Part shown: positions 12,434 through 25,299 of the stretch, one piece after another | How the letters are laid out: every line of letters starts with the position of its first letter | Position numbering within the stretch: the stretch's first letter is position 1 | From: Sipunculus nudus | Lineage: Eukaryota > Annelida > Sipuncula > Golfingiida > Sipunculidae | Assembly (NCBI GenBank): GCA_026874595.1 | Contig: CM049308.1 | Location: 80,086,124-80,150,123, forward strand | DNA: 64,000 nucleotides | Direction of reading: 5' to 3' | Program-made: the position numbers and the translations under genes | The notes under the pieces: generated by a model | What the model was told of the DNA's origin: nothing | The model's database searches: none | What the model saw: the letters and a program-made list of their open reading frames with translations, nothing else

Positions 12434-12582
12434 GGTCTTAATAGACAGGTGGTCTTATTAGACAGGTGGTCTTAATAGACAGGTGGTCTTATTAGACAGG
12501 TGGTCTTATTAGACAGGTGGTCTTAATAGACAGGTGGTCTTATTAGACAGGTGGTCTTATTAGACAGGTGGTCTTTCAGACA
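12434..12582 (+). repeat. 17-bp minisatellite
   Basis: About nine units of GGTCTTATTAGACAGGT, with alternating ATTAG/AATAG variants. Degenerate units occur just upstream at 12,358-12,405. Confidence 0.93.
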
Positions 12583-13136
12583 AGTTCCATCTTATTTAGT
12601 CACACATGACAAACCAGACATAATTTGCTAGAGTTTAACATCTTTCCTTATTATTTTACAAAATATTTCTTATACAAATGCAAACACTAAATTACTGAAA
12701 TTAAATATCCAGTTTGGCTGTATTTAAATGCAAATATTTATCTGACCCCACTAGCCCTGTCCTGGTACCAATTTAGCAAATTATTTCATTTGTATTTGAT
12801 GTAATTGTGTGGATGTAATGTTTAAGTAATTTAATATTTTACAAATATATTTTTTTTACAAATATAATTATGTAAAATGTATTTTAATATAAAGAGAGAA
12901 CTGGTCCATAGATGTAAGTATGGCAGGCATGCAGCATACCTACATGTATTATAAGAAGTCTATATTAAAAAAAATATATATATATATGTATAAATATATA
13001 ACTTTATATATACATATGTATACATATTTATATATATACATACAGGTAGACAGGAGAAGTGATGCATTTTAGACAGACTAACTTATTTAGTCTATCTAAA
13101 AGGCGTCTCTCTCCTTCTTTACCTACACTTATTAAT

Positions 13137-13167
<31 letters not shown>

Positions 13168-15174
13168 GTAAGTTGTAACTTGCCTGCTCATATGACTTCT
13201 TGTTTTCATCTCTAGTGGACTAAATGTTCTTCTCATCAATAGGTGGCGACACCATATGAATAGTGCTTTTCAGGATTATTTTTTACAACATAATGTTATT
13301 TGCAGGCATGTTATTATTTTGAAAATCATCTTGAAGTCTGATTAATCGATATTTTACAGTAAACAGAAATATTTATAAGTTAGAAAGGATAAATTAATTT
13401 GTGTACGATGTCTATGCATGTGTGTGTTGTTTTATTAGAAACTCTTGCACAATGAGAAGCTGAAAGTTGTACGTACAAATACCAAAGGGTTCTTTCATGT
13501 CATTTTGATTTTTTGGTGCTCGAACAGACTTTAATATAATGATAGATAAATCAGATTAATTTTGATTTTACTGATGCTGGATAATTATTAAAATCTTTGT
13601 ATCAAGATGGTTGAGATGAAACAGAATATTCAAGGTATTTTAGACAAAGTTATATGGACAATTATTACATGATATATAAAGACATGGGCCTTGTTTGTGG
13701 AGGAAATGTGAGGGGCAAATCCAACAGAACTAAACCCCCTCTCCTGGAAATAAGGTCAACTGCTTAAAATCTGCTCCCAACAAATCACCCACCAAATGAC
13801 TAAAAGGGAAAAAAATTCATAATTTTCTTCACTCACAACACAAAATGACATACTAGTTTATATCATCAATCAACAGAAATAATTTTTGCTCAATTTTCAA
13901 TATAAGATCATTCATATTTTATGTTTTCCTAAATTTGATCAATACAAGATGTATAACAAACAGATTGTTGAGGAAAAATGATGACATTATAAACTGATTG
14001 ATGGATTTTATTTCAGAATAAAAAAAAATGTGTTAAATAGCCTTAAATAGTTAGGGGGACAAATTGACAAATTGTATTTGATCAATACTAGATGAATAAC
14101 CAAAAGATTGTTGAGGAAAAATGATGAAATTATAAACTGATTGATCTATACTATTTCAGAATTTAAAAATGTGTTAAATAGTTAGGGGAACTTTATACAA
14201 TACATGTAATCTTAAAAAAGTGAGAGGAACATGTCCCCCCATCCAAAAAAAGGATCATTAATAAAGAATGAGAATATGACTTAATAATGGTTCAAGCTGT
14301 TTGTAAAACAGGTATTTAGCTAGTTATTAAATAGGTAGGTGTATAGTTTGATGTACATTATGTAATACTTAATACAAGGGTGCAAAATTATTCCAAAGGG
14401 GATGTATGGGGGATGGGGGTACTTTTCCCATAATGCTACATGATTATCAAAGCAAGAATGATCATTCAAGGATGGAATAAATTGTTGGTGTCTTCAAAAA
14501 TGGGTTTTTGTTAGAAATGCCAATACTTAATGTTAAGAGCCATTTCTTTAGCATCCTTTCAATGGACCAAAACTTGAAATTGGGGGTGTTTAATGTAGCA
14601 CTCGTTTACACTGTGTCAGGTTTGCTGTATTTGTTCTCTCCACTTATTATACCTGTTCATTATATGTATCACTGCCTGCAGATATGATATTTTACTTAAG
14701 CTTGATCACTTTCATCTTTAAATATTTAATTATTTAAGTTCAAGTTTATCTCAGGAATGTCTGATAGTATTTCTTTTGTACAATCTTGTTTATCTCTGTT
14801 TATGTTTATATCAGATTATCAATTATCTTGTTGATATTTTAATTTTCTATTGTAAATTACTAATGCAAAGTTAACCTTGGGCAATTAGGCTAAACGAAAT
14901 TCTTTTTAAATGCTATATCCACTTCATTGGTGGTACTCAGAAAATTTCAGTGAATGCTGTTTGGTTTTGATTGTGCACTGAAGAATCCAAAACAAAAGTA
15001 ATTGCTAAATACTTTAATATTACATTTTTAGAATCACATTTTAGAATAAAAAAAATCTAGACATACGTTAGGTATTCATTCATGTTAATTTTTCATCATT
15101 CTAGATGTATGTGCTGTTGCTCGATTGTGTGATGACTTAAACAATGAATTGCATAATATTTTGCATTTTTTATT
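12583..15174. other. Gene-free AT-rich intergenic stretch with simple repeats
   Basis: No exon recognised. Contains alternating TA/TATACA tracts (about 12,970-13,040), a CA dinucleotide run (about 13,146-13,166), and a tandem duplication of about 143 bases whose copies begin TTGATCAATAC at 13,935 and 14,078. Confidence 0.6.
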
Positions 15175-18100
15175 AGCTCAGCTGACTATAAGTCATCTGA
15201 GCTATAGTCGTGGTCCATTGTCCGTCGTCCGTCCGTCTGTCTGTCCGTCCGTCTGTCCGTAGATGTGGCACGTTTTGAAACCGTTAGACCTAGGAATCCA
15301 AAATTCGGCATAATGTTAGATGTCCCCAAGATCTCCTACCAAGCCGAAAACTGGGTCTTTGCGACTTCGTTCCTTTGAGAAATTAAGGAAAAACCTCAAT
15401 TTTTTATTAAAAACCTATTTTCACACTTCAGGACTGTCTAATATCAAAACGACTCATCTATTTTTCCTCATATTTACCATAAATATTCCTCTATATAGTT
15501 CCTATGTCCTTGCCAGAAATTATGTCTGTATTATATAATTTAAAAAAGTTATGGGCCCAAACATAATGCATTTTATAAAAAATCAGGAAAGATATTTGAT
15601 CACTTAACACAAAACATGTTAAAGCTAAGGACTTTTTTTCCAGTAATATAACTTTAACTTATCAAAATTAAATTGTATACCCAAAATTAGATCAAAATCT
15701 TTTAAATATTTTAAAATATTAACAAAAATAAAAAATTGGTACCTTAAATTTAGCCCAACTTTGACCATGGCACCTTTTTTAGCTCAGCTGACTATAAGTC
15801 ATCTGAGCTATAGTCGTGGTCCTTTGTCCGTCGTCTGTCCAGCCATCCGGCCGGCCGTCCGTTAACAGGGCACGTTTTAAAACTGTTGGACCTAAGAATC
15901 CTAAACTTTGCATACCATTAGATGTCCCCAAAATCTCCTACCATACCGAAAATTGGGTCATTAGGACTTCGTTCCTTCGATATATTAAGGAAAAACCTCT
16001 GTTTTCCATAAAAAAAGCCATTTTTACACTTCAAGGCTGCCTAATATCATTTATCATAATATCTATTTTTGATCATATTTAGTATTCATATTTTTCCATA
16101 CATTTTCTATGTACAAACCAAAAATTAGGTCAGTATTGGGTATTATTTTGAAGTTATGGGCCCAAATATAATGCAATTTTTAAAAAATCAGGAAATATAT
16201 TTACTCACCTAACATGAGAATTGCTGAAGCTGGAGACTTTTTTTCAGGAATATAACTTAAATTAATTTAGATTCAATTATTTACCCAAAATTAGATCTGA
16301 ATTTTGCAAATTTGTCAAGTTATAAGCATAAATAAAAAATCAATACCTTAAATTTTGTCCAACTTTGGCAATGGCACGTTTTTTTCCCTGTAAGCACTAT
16401 TGATTTAATTTTCACAACATATATACATAAGGATTTAATCTTTTAAAATCTGAAATTTCAAAGGAATTGATTGAAAAGAGTAGCTTTAATTCAAGTTTCC
16501 ATACACCATGTCAAGTGTTGTTTACATCTAACCCACCTTCACTTGCATTATGTAACTGCCCCCAGGCAGCTTGGCTTGGCTCAGCTTGGCCACTACTTGC
16601 AGGCTTCCCCTCTGCCATGCCCTCCCCCCACCTGATGGTGCATTAACTAGATGAATGTTATAATTTTCTGTATTTTATTTTATTCTTGGCTATGCTACAT
16701 TTTAGATTTTGTATTGTACCACCAGGGTCACAATGATTAAAGTGCACATGAATTGTGTCCACAAAGTGGTGTATTGGTATGAAAGTGTGGATGTTCATCA
16801 GATAAGTAATTCCTTACTTCGGAAGAGTAAAAACTTCACCAGGTGTGAAATTGACTATTAATTCCAGTAATAAATTATAGCTGAGATAGTAATTAGCACA
16901 ATGATATTGTTTGTCCCTCATTCAACCAACAGTGTGTATACTTTATTTGAAAAGATGTTTTTATTTTATCAAATTTTCTGAATCTTTTATTTCATTTCAG
17001 TGAATAAAATTAAGCATGTACTGAAAACTGCAATGTGCATAACTTTTTAATAGTGATTCAAGGAATAATCTTGTAGATGCCATATTGTGGCATTATTTTC
17101 TTTTAAATACAGTTTAAACATTTGTGATTTAAAATAATAAAATATATGTGTATGCATAATATGACCGATTATGAGCTACACTCTGGATATATAATGATTG
17201 CAACTTAGAATTCTAATATTTTAACTTATATTTTCAGTTTTTTTATTACAAATTTATAAACTTGTAAATAAAAAAAATGAATCAGATAAAAACTATCAAT
17301 GCAAAAAGTGGATATGCTAAAAAAATAGGCTTATATATAAACTTAAATGCATTATTCTATTGAAAGTGAAATAAAGGTATTAGTCCATTCTGTCCAGTTG
17401 CCTGTCCATCTGTAAATTTTTCATATGCATCACAGTATCTCAAAACTGTTACTGTTTTTCTTCATGACAGTCTTGTCAGAATATTAGTTTGTAATCATAT
17501 ATTTAGAACTTTACTATAACCAAGTAGGAGGGCCTCTTTCCTCTTAGCTTCTCATATGCTTATATAAATGAAAAACATTACAATAGAATATTTTGCATAT
17601 TTTGCATTTGCAAAAATTTCCAACTTCAGCTGAGCGCTGAGACCCATGGGTCCCTTGTTTCCTGTAAGTACTGTGGATTTAATTTTCACAGCATGTTTTT
17701 GTTAGCATTTTGTCTGTTAACACCAAAAATTTGAAACCAGTTAATAAAAAACTGTAGATTTTATTCAAGTTTTCAAACACCATGTAACATATTGTTTACA
17801 TCAAGCTAGTGTTATGCAGTTTGCAAGAGCTCAGCTCCCCAGCTTCAGCTCTCAGTTCCTAAAATTTGGCATACAATTAGATGTCTCCAAAATCCCCTAC
17901 CATGCCAAGAATTTGGTCACTAGGACTTAATACCTTCGAGATATTAATGAAAAACTTCATTTTTTACCATTAAAAACCCATTGTTACACTTCAAGACTGC
18001 CTAATATCAAAACAACTGATCTGACTTTAATCATATATAATATACATATTTTTCTATACATTCTCTATGCACATGCCAGAAATGATGTCAGTATTGCCTA

Positions 18101-19691
18101 ATTGTTTTAAGTTATGGGCCCAAACATAATGCACTTTGTAAAAAATCAAGAAATATATTTACTCCCTTAACAAGGAGATTGCTGAAGCTAGAGATTTTTT
18201 TGTCAGGGATGTAACATTATTTAATCAAGATTCGATTGAATACCCAAAATTAGTTCTGAATTTTTCAAATTTTATAAGTTATTAGTATAAATATAAAATT
18301 AGTACCTTAAATTTTGCTCAACTTTGACCATGGCACGTTTGTTTCCTGTGAGCACTGTTATAATTTTCATGTCATGCACACATAAGGATTTCAGCTTTTT
18401 AATTTAGAAAGCTGAAAGAAATTTGCCAAAAATTGTAGCTTTTGTTAATGTTTCTATGAGACCATGTCAGACCTTGGCCCTCTCCAGCCCCACTTGAGTC
18501 ACCTGTATGTTGACCTTGTTGAACTTTCAGCAAATTATGCATGCTTGGGGCGAGGCATACACTGGGGCAGCCAGGCAGCTTATGGCCAGCCACAGTTGAT
18601 CCAGGTGTCCAACCCAACTCATCTAGTAGTTTTAAACAACAACATAACAATAAACAATAAATTAATAAATTTTTATTGGTTTTTAATAACAAATTAAAGA
18701 AAAATAGAAAAGGAATTTGTTAGTTTATAATAATAGGGAATTAACTTGCAGTTACTGATGATATAAGAATCTTGTATCGATGGATAGAATGTCACGTATT
18801 CCAAATAACACCATACAGTCACCTATGGTATTTTTCAGTTCAATTTTAATGATAAAAAAGTAAATCATATTATTCATTACTAATGATTGGGGATCATATG
18901 AAGGAAATTAATGATAGACAAAGATGCAGTTGATAATATTAATCTAGATTCATACTGTGTCTAGTGTGTACATTGATGTGAAATTAGTCCAAAATGAATA
19001 TATTACATTTATTTTTTTAAATATAAATAAAAGCCATAAAACCAGGTACTTATGATCATTATTTAAATGTGTTAATTTTGTATATTCTGGATTCTCAACA
19101 TCATTGTTTGGTGAAAACTGAATAAATACCTGACATGGTGCGAATAATTTGCAATTGTATTTAAATACGAATATGAATATGTACTCCATTATAAAATTTC
19201 TTGCATAAAGAACGGGAATTCAGGTAAAAATGAAAGTATATGAATACCAGTGCTTATACTTTCAAAATGTATTCATGAATGCATTCATGAATATATTCTT
19301 TAATATTATTTTAAAAATCATTTCAGTTATATTTCATTTTAAAAAATTATAAGATTCTCTTATTATTTTTTTATAAAAATTATATTTGGGACAATATTTG
19401 TAATTTTTTTAATTAATAGTTAAACTCTTATATTATATGTTATGCTTATAAGTTATATGGCCAAGTCAAAATCTGTGTGACAATAGTACTCCATTTGTTA
19501 ATAAAATAAATGAAATCAATCCTCTTTCCTGTCTCCAAAGATACTATCAAAATCATACATAAGCTAAACAACAACAACTCATAATACAGCTTATATTTAT
19601 TACCACACAAAACCAGCACGTGAATCATATCTAAATCATATTTTTTTATCATATATAACAGCTGAGCGCTGTGACCCATAGGTCCATTGTT
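15175..19691 (+). mobile_element. Hairpin-ended element A1, split by nested element B1
   Basis: The 5' end is an inverted repeat, AGCTCAGCTGACT-ATA-AGTCATCTGAGCT (12 of 13 pairs), followed by a CCGT/CTGT tract. The body has about 2.3 diverged monomers of roughly 700-850 bases, each with a GATGTCYCCAAATCYCCTACC-like block and a CTGTRAGYACTGT block. The 3' end reads CAGCTGAGCGCTGTGACCCA then CATTGTT. Without B1 it is about 2.6 kb and aligns with A2, A3 and A4. A 22-base palindrome (ATTCATGAATG and its mirror) lies at 19,271-19,292. Non-autonomous; no replication or transposase gene. Confidence 0.8.
15781..17660 (+). mobile_element. Hairpin-ended element B1 nested in A1
   Basis: Has the same 5' hairpin as A1 (AGCTCAGCTGACT...AGTCATCTGAGCT), a CCGT-like tract, one monomer of the shared type and a private 3' part, ending GCTGAGACCCATGGGTCCC then TTGTTT. 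It interrupts A1 inside a T tract: host sequence is CACCTTTTTT before and CCTGTAAGTACTGTGG after, while A3 and A4 read T7 followed by CCTGTAAGTACTGTGG uninterrupted. The boundaries are therefore well defined, to within the T tract. Confidence 0.85.
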
Positions 19692-21658
19692 ATTTCAGGT
19701 TTTAAATATAAGGGCATCTGTTATCAAACTATTTGATGAAAATGTTTCATTGCACCTTTATATACACTCTCCTCATGCAGCGGTTATCCCAGATCTCCTC
19801 AGATTTAACCACTTTTTGAACAGCAAGATTTTCTGGGTTCCACCACCAGGTCTTGCACACAGCAAAGACTTGTCATCAGACCAATTAGAGTGTGGTATTT
19901 CATTGTGCATCGAGCGCAAATTTTAACATGCAATAATTTATTAAAAATATAAAGTATCCTTCTCTTTTTACCTGCAATAGGAATGGTGGATGGAAGTTCA
20001 GGTTTAAGCAGAGCTTTAACAGAATTTATAAACAGCTTTATGTCATTTGTTTTTTGCATCTTTAGTAAATTATTCCAAAGATGTCGACTTTATGTACTTT
20101 GAATAGATAGGTGAGGTTATTATATACAATGTTCTAATAATATATTTATTAACTTTATTAAGTGCATATAATTTTGTAATTTCACAGCTAAAGGTATTCG
20201 CCCAACAGATACATAACTGTTATATTAAAATATTTTAATTATTTTTTTACAGGCAATTTCTACCCTTAGATTTATCCTTTAAAATGTCACTTTTGTACAG
20301 AGTAATCGTCCTCTGTTGTCATGTCTGTCCTTCAATACCGCATCATAGAGCAGATTATTTTAGAAACATTTACCATTTCAACCATTTGGATCATGATATT
20401 GTAATAATTGGACCAAGAATACACATTTATAATCCTAGGTACTATAGCATTGGTCATTAGGTACATCAACAAATGTGTATATTCTCAAACATCAATGCAG
20501 ATATTTATTCTCAGAGACTTCAAGTGAGAAAACATTTGTATTATTTATAAGAATTTCTATTTTCAAGTGTGAAAATGCAATTCATGGAGACAGTCTGTAT
20601 GCAGAAAAAGAAATTCACTATGTTTGTGAAAATTTATTGTGTATGTTGGAGAAATTCCCTATTATAACATCCAATGTGAGATTTTAATTAGACAATATAT
20701 AAAAATGTACTACGAAAATGAAAGACTTAAATTTAAATTTTATATTGTGTATATAACTGAACTGATGTAACCGAGTCTGTGTCCAATGGTGTGTCTTATA
20801 TTGCTTTAATATTGTGTGAGGTACATGCCCGTTGGAAAATAAAACTGGTACGTACATGACCAGAAAAGAAAAAAAAGGCACAAAACAAGCCAATCATGAC
20901 TCAATGCAGTTAGCAATTGCGTTTGATGACCAGTAATCGTTTCATCAATAAAGAGCACAAAAACAGATCTCATTATTACACAGATCACAATTTGATTATT
21001 ACAGATATTTGTATAAATATTTTGTTTGTATTACATTAGTGTATTTTAGACCAATGATCATGACAATTTTTTTGTAGCCGCAAGTTAATTTAAGTTCACA
21101 TATAAGTACTGTAACATGTTTTAGATTACAGCAGTATAAAGTGAAAGAAAAAAATCCTGAGGCATATTATCAATACTGGAATGCAAAGTTTTATTAGTAG
21201 CAATTGATATATCAGTATTGTGTTTGATCATTCATATTATTCTTAAAGAGTGTTGTGATGGGTACAGGACCAACAAATTGTATCAATGTATCATTGTATC
21301 AATGAATATGCACCAATGTATCTCTCTTCCTTCCACAATGACCTCACGACTGTCATATATTGGAGTGTCTCACAATACGAAATAAACATATTTAAGTATA
21401 ACATTGATTCTGTTTTGCTTTTCCTTAGACTAGCAGGTGTGTTGCACAAATCAAGAGAAGGAAAGACATGGCCATCGGGGGCTTAGAAGATTCCCACATG
21501 GCCTCTGTTATAAATAAAAATTTGATGCTGGTGGAGCAGATGGTTTAAACCAATACTGATGCCAGTGGGCCGCTTTCACTTAAACTTCCAAGATATATTT
21601 TCACACAATATGCCCATTGAATCTAGGTACGGTTACATTGTTGCATGCATGTTATAAT
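19692..21658. other. Gene-free AT-rich stretch
   Basis: No exon, RNA gene or clear repeat boundary recognised. Short open frames on both strands have no recognisable similarity. Confidence 0.5.
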
Positions 21659-21825
21659 AGCTCAGTTGACTAAAAACCAGCCGAGATGTAGTGTTTGCGC
21701 ACTATTATATCTGTCTGTCATCCGGCCCCCTGTTAGTAGGACACGAATCGTCTCATCTAAGAAGATGTTCCTGGGGAAATCTCAAATTAGGTCACTGTGA
21801 ACCATATTCTTCAAGCTGTCATTAT
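21659..21825 (+). repeat. 5' fragment of a C-type hairpin element
   Basis: Begins AGCTCAGTTGACT and carries CTGTCTGTCATCC, a GACACGAATCGT block and CTCAAATTAGGTCACTGTG, matching the start of C1 and C2 in the same order. It stops where the gypsy-like relic begins, suggesting truncation at that junction. Confidence 0.6.
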
Positions 21826-24110
21826 CGCAGGGAACCGAGAACTCACTGCTACAGTAATATCGGTGTTTAGAGACTGTATAGACGCTCCTGTGAGGGACAG
21901 TAAACAAACTCCACAGGAAGGAATGATTATAGCAACCCTGAAAAGCAAGGAAGACTTTTGTGGAGAGAAAAAAAAACAACAGAGGACAATAAAGTTCAGA
22001 TCTTATTACACAGTTTTCCCTAAGGCGATGCAATCCCGATCAAACAACACCCAAGAAGCGTTCCCCTTTAGCAGAAGAGGCAGAGGCGCAGATTGACAAG
22101 ACACAAAAGAGACATCAATAAAGCATGCAATAGCACTTTAGCATCGCCTTTGGAAGAGCTTTGTTTCGCCAAGGGGTAGTGTGAAGTATCGAGCACTAAT
22201 CCGTATATGGTGGGCAATTCAGATGCTTTCAATAGCTCATGTTTATCTAACTTCCGAATACTTTCAGGTAGAAGTAGAGTAGAATAGTCGCAATTCATTG
22301 TAGGTCCGTCACGATGCCATTTGGATTTGGCAGTACCCCATCCACATATCAGAAGTTAGTGGAAAAGTCTTTGCTAGGGTTGCAATGGCATATTGCTATT
22401 AATTATCTTGATGATAACATTGTGTCTATCGAGTCGGTAGAGGATCATCAAAATGCTGAAACGTGAAGGTTTATTTGGAGAGAGGTCACGTTGCAGCTAA
22501 TTGAATTTGAATTAATCCAGAATTAGTGACTAAATTCATCAACCAATCAAAGTGGCGTATGGATATTGTCCGGACTGGCTTCTATCGGAAATTTATGTGT
22601 ATTGCGAGATCTTTGCAGCGTGCTAAGGATAAGGGGTATATTGCTCAATTTGACACAAGATTTTGTAGGTACATGGAAAAAGACCAACTCGAAAAAAAGG
22701 AATTTAGTCACAGCGTAAGTCTTCGCTGATCCTTGACAAAGATTCTAAGTTCATCCTGGATAGTGACAGCAGTGGAACTACTAAGGCTGTGTGCCGTCTC
22801 AAGTGGTGGAAGACCGGACGTTGACAAAATCGGAGCGAAATTTGTTTCACATGACGTGTATTGTTAACTGAAGTGTACGTCTTTGACTACTGCAGGTATT
22901 ACCTACACAGAGAGGATTTCGTGTGAGGTCCAATCACGTTTTAATTAAATGGTTATCTAGGAGAAACAAACCACAAGGGTAGCTGACTAAATAGTTCCAA
23001 AAGTTGAACTCTTTCCAAACTGAAAGTGAGCACCGAGCAGTTTACAGGCATAGAACAAACGAGGCGTTATCTTATAGCTGTTTCAGATGTTTCCATGCGG
23101 AAGACTCTGATGGTTATCCAGATATTGTTCATTTTGAAGTGTCCAGCTTCAAGATGCTGCAGATGGGTTGCCAAGTAGTTGGCCAAGTGGCATAAATATA
23201 AGAGTAAGACTCACTGTGATATTTCTTTTACAAATCGAACGTGTTGCATATGAAACGAATTGATATGGTCCATGAAATATGCCATGTACTTGGTTTACGG
23301 GAAACACCCACCATGTATCATTCCAGGCATTGTTGTAAGTTTAAACAAACTATAGATGCCATGTTGAGCCCATGGGTATCACACATGCTGGATTGTAGGG
23401 GTGAACACGAGAGCTAACATTACCAGGAAACATTACAATTTAAACAAAACAACTCTTGAAACTCTTAACATGTTGTCATGTTGAAGGAACATTGTGCTTC
23501 CGGAAGATTAGTGGCTATGCCCACCACATGAAGGAGGAACGGCAGATAAAGCATTTAGTCATGCATATGATCTGCGAGGGTGGGTGCGCTGTGTCAAGAA
23601 ATACCTAGAGAATACCTCAAAGGAATGTGTCGTGTCAACTTTACACAACTTGTAATGTCGTTTTGCTACAGTTACAGCCCGAAGGAATGGAATCTCGCCA
23701 AAAAAATTCTTGGAAGGATCCGTATATGGCACTTGAGAACGATTTCATCGAAACAATTTCCACACCGAGAGGTTAAATATTTGTATGAGTGTTGGCGAAA
23801 ACCACAGGAAAATAAATTTTATAGGATCTATAGTCCACCTGACCATGTATAGATGTAGACAATGTAAAAAATTCTACCTGGAAACAGAAAAGCGGACTCT
23901 AATCACAACCAGTTTGAAGCGGAAAACTGGAAAAACACTCACATAACCGTCTGAAGAACCGCCATCAAACGGGTCACATGGCACAGAAGCAGAGGGTTGG
24001 AAAGAAAACGCCAAAATCATCGGTTCCACATGAAGAAAGGCGTTGAAGAAAAGGTGGGAAGCGAGCCGCAAGAATCGCTTGTAAAACCACTATGTGATGA
24101 TGAGCCGCTA
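21826..24110 (+). pseudogene. Decayed Ty3/gypsy-like LTR retrotransposon pol relic
   Basis: Multiply frameshifted remains of a pol polyprotein, in order. The approach to reverse transcriptase lies at about 22,010-22,080 (AIPIKQHPRSVP in one frame). A reverse transcriptase core lies at 22,314-22,466 with MPFGFGSTPSTYQKLVEK and the catalytic YLDD (NYLDDNIV). An RNase H-like stretch follows at about 22,740-23,110 (KFILDSDSS, then YCRYYLHREDF). The part from 23,220 to 24,110 has longer open frames (23,580-23,852) and may be integrase/3' sequence, but I cannot confirm it. Stops and frame changes every 50-100 codons show it is dead. No LTRs were identified. Confidence 0.72.
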
Positions 24111-25041
24111 AATTGTTACCTGAATTTTTTCACATAACCACCTGGATTGCAGTGTAGAAGTGTATGGGGAGAGGTCGGCGAGTACGACCACCAAGTCAAT
24201 ATTTCCAGTTTAAAAAAAAGCACAGTCGAATAGCATTTCCCTGATACCAAAATCAACATGTCGTATTCGATAAACTTCGTGTCTATACTGCCCCCAGAAA
24301 AAAACATGTTCTTAATCATATCTGAGAAGGTATTCCATTCACCTTTCATTTAAACAGTGGATACATGTTTGCAGTTTAGCGCATGCAAACGCGTAAATGT
24401 TCTTCCTGTTGTACATAAATTAGGGAAAAGGTATTCGTCACGCGTACGCTGAACGCGTGTTCACACTGCCCACTCAACCTGACACTTCCGGTCCAGCCGA
24501 AAGTAAACCATGCCATTGCTAATGACTGTGACAGCTGTCTTCTACTTTCTTTAAGTCACTGGTAGTGTGGAGAATGACATAATGGTAATACTCATGGAAA
24601 TGCTATCATAAGGATAATACTAGGATTTCTTACTATATTTCTTTATTCCACATTTGACCCTCTACATACGGAGCCTAACCGATTTAAAACATATTAAGAA
24701 TTGTCTTTGTCTCTACTTAGGCATATTTCTTCTACTGAGAGGAGAGAATTATGAGCTTAATCCAGGCCCTCACACACTAAAATATACGTCGAATTGCCAC
24801 ACAACTTGCAGATGAGGTCCACTCGCGAATGCACAAAATATGTTTGACAATTCAACGTCAACACACAACTCGAGCATGAGTAGTGTTGTAGACCATGGTT
24901 CACTAGTACACACATCATCACAAAAAAAAGGACAAGGTTTCACAGTAAAGCCGCCACACCATAGTTTTCGTATTGTCTCAATTAGCATGCAAAGTAAAAA
25001 TGCCAGCTTCATGAATATGATAGATCTTGCATATCCTGATC
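24111..25041. other. Gene-free stretch after gypsy-like relic
   Basis: Nothing recognisable; GC content is somewhat higher than the surrounding intergenic DNA. May include unrecognised 3' retroelement sequence. Confidence 0.4.
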
Positions 25042-25250
25042 CAGGGGCGGATCCAGAATTAAGAAAGGGGGGTCCAACCAAGGAGGACTAATGAAAAACC
25101 TTAAAAGATCACCAGGTCCAGTAAAGGGCGGGGGGGGGGGTCCAGGCCGCAAAAGTTGGTCTGAAACCCGTAAAAAAAGCTTGCAGCGGATGAAAAAAAA
25201 GGGGGGGGGGGGTCCGGACCCCCTGGACCCCTCCCCTGGATCCGCTTCTG
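25042..25250. mobile_element. Short MITE-like element with G-rich core
   Basis: About 209 bases with near-identical inverted ends: CAGGGGCGGATCCAG on the left and CTGGATCCGCTTCTG on the right (13 of 15 pairs). Two long G runs lie at about 25,129-25,140 and 25,201-25,212. The flanks share TGATC on both sides, a possible target duplication of uncertain length. Confidence 0.7.
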
Positions 25251-25299
25251 TGATCCTGTAGTCTGTGCTGAAAATGGTTGAGAAGGATGTTCACAAAAG

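Noticed and set aside
18464-18697. 77-codon open frame repeated in A1, A2 and A3
   Set aside because: Frameshifted or altered by small indels in A3 and A4 and without homology; treated as part of the A repeat.
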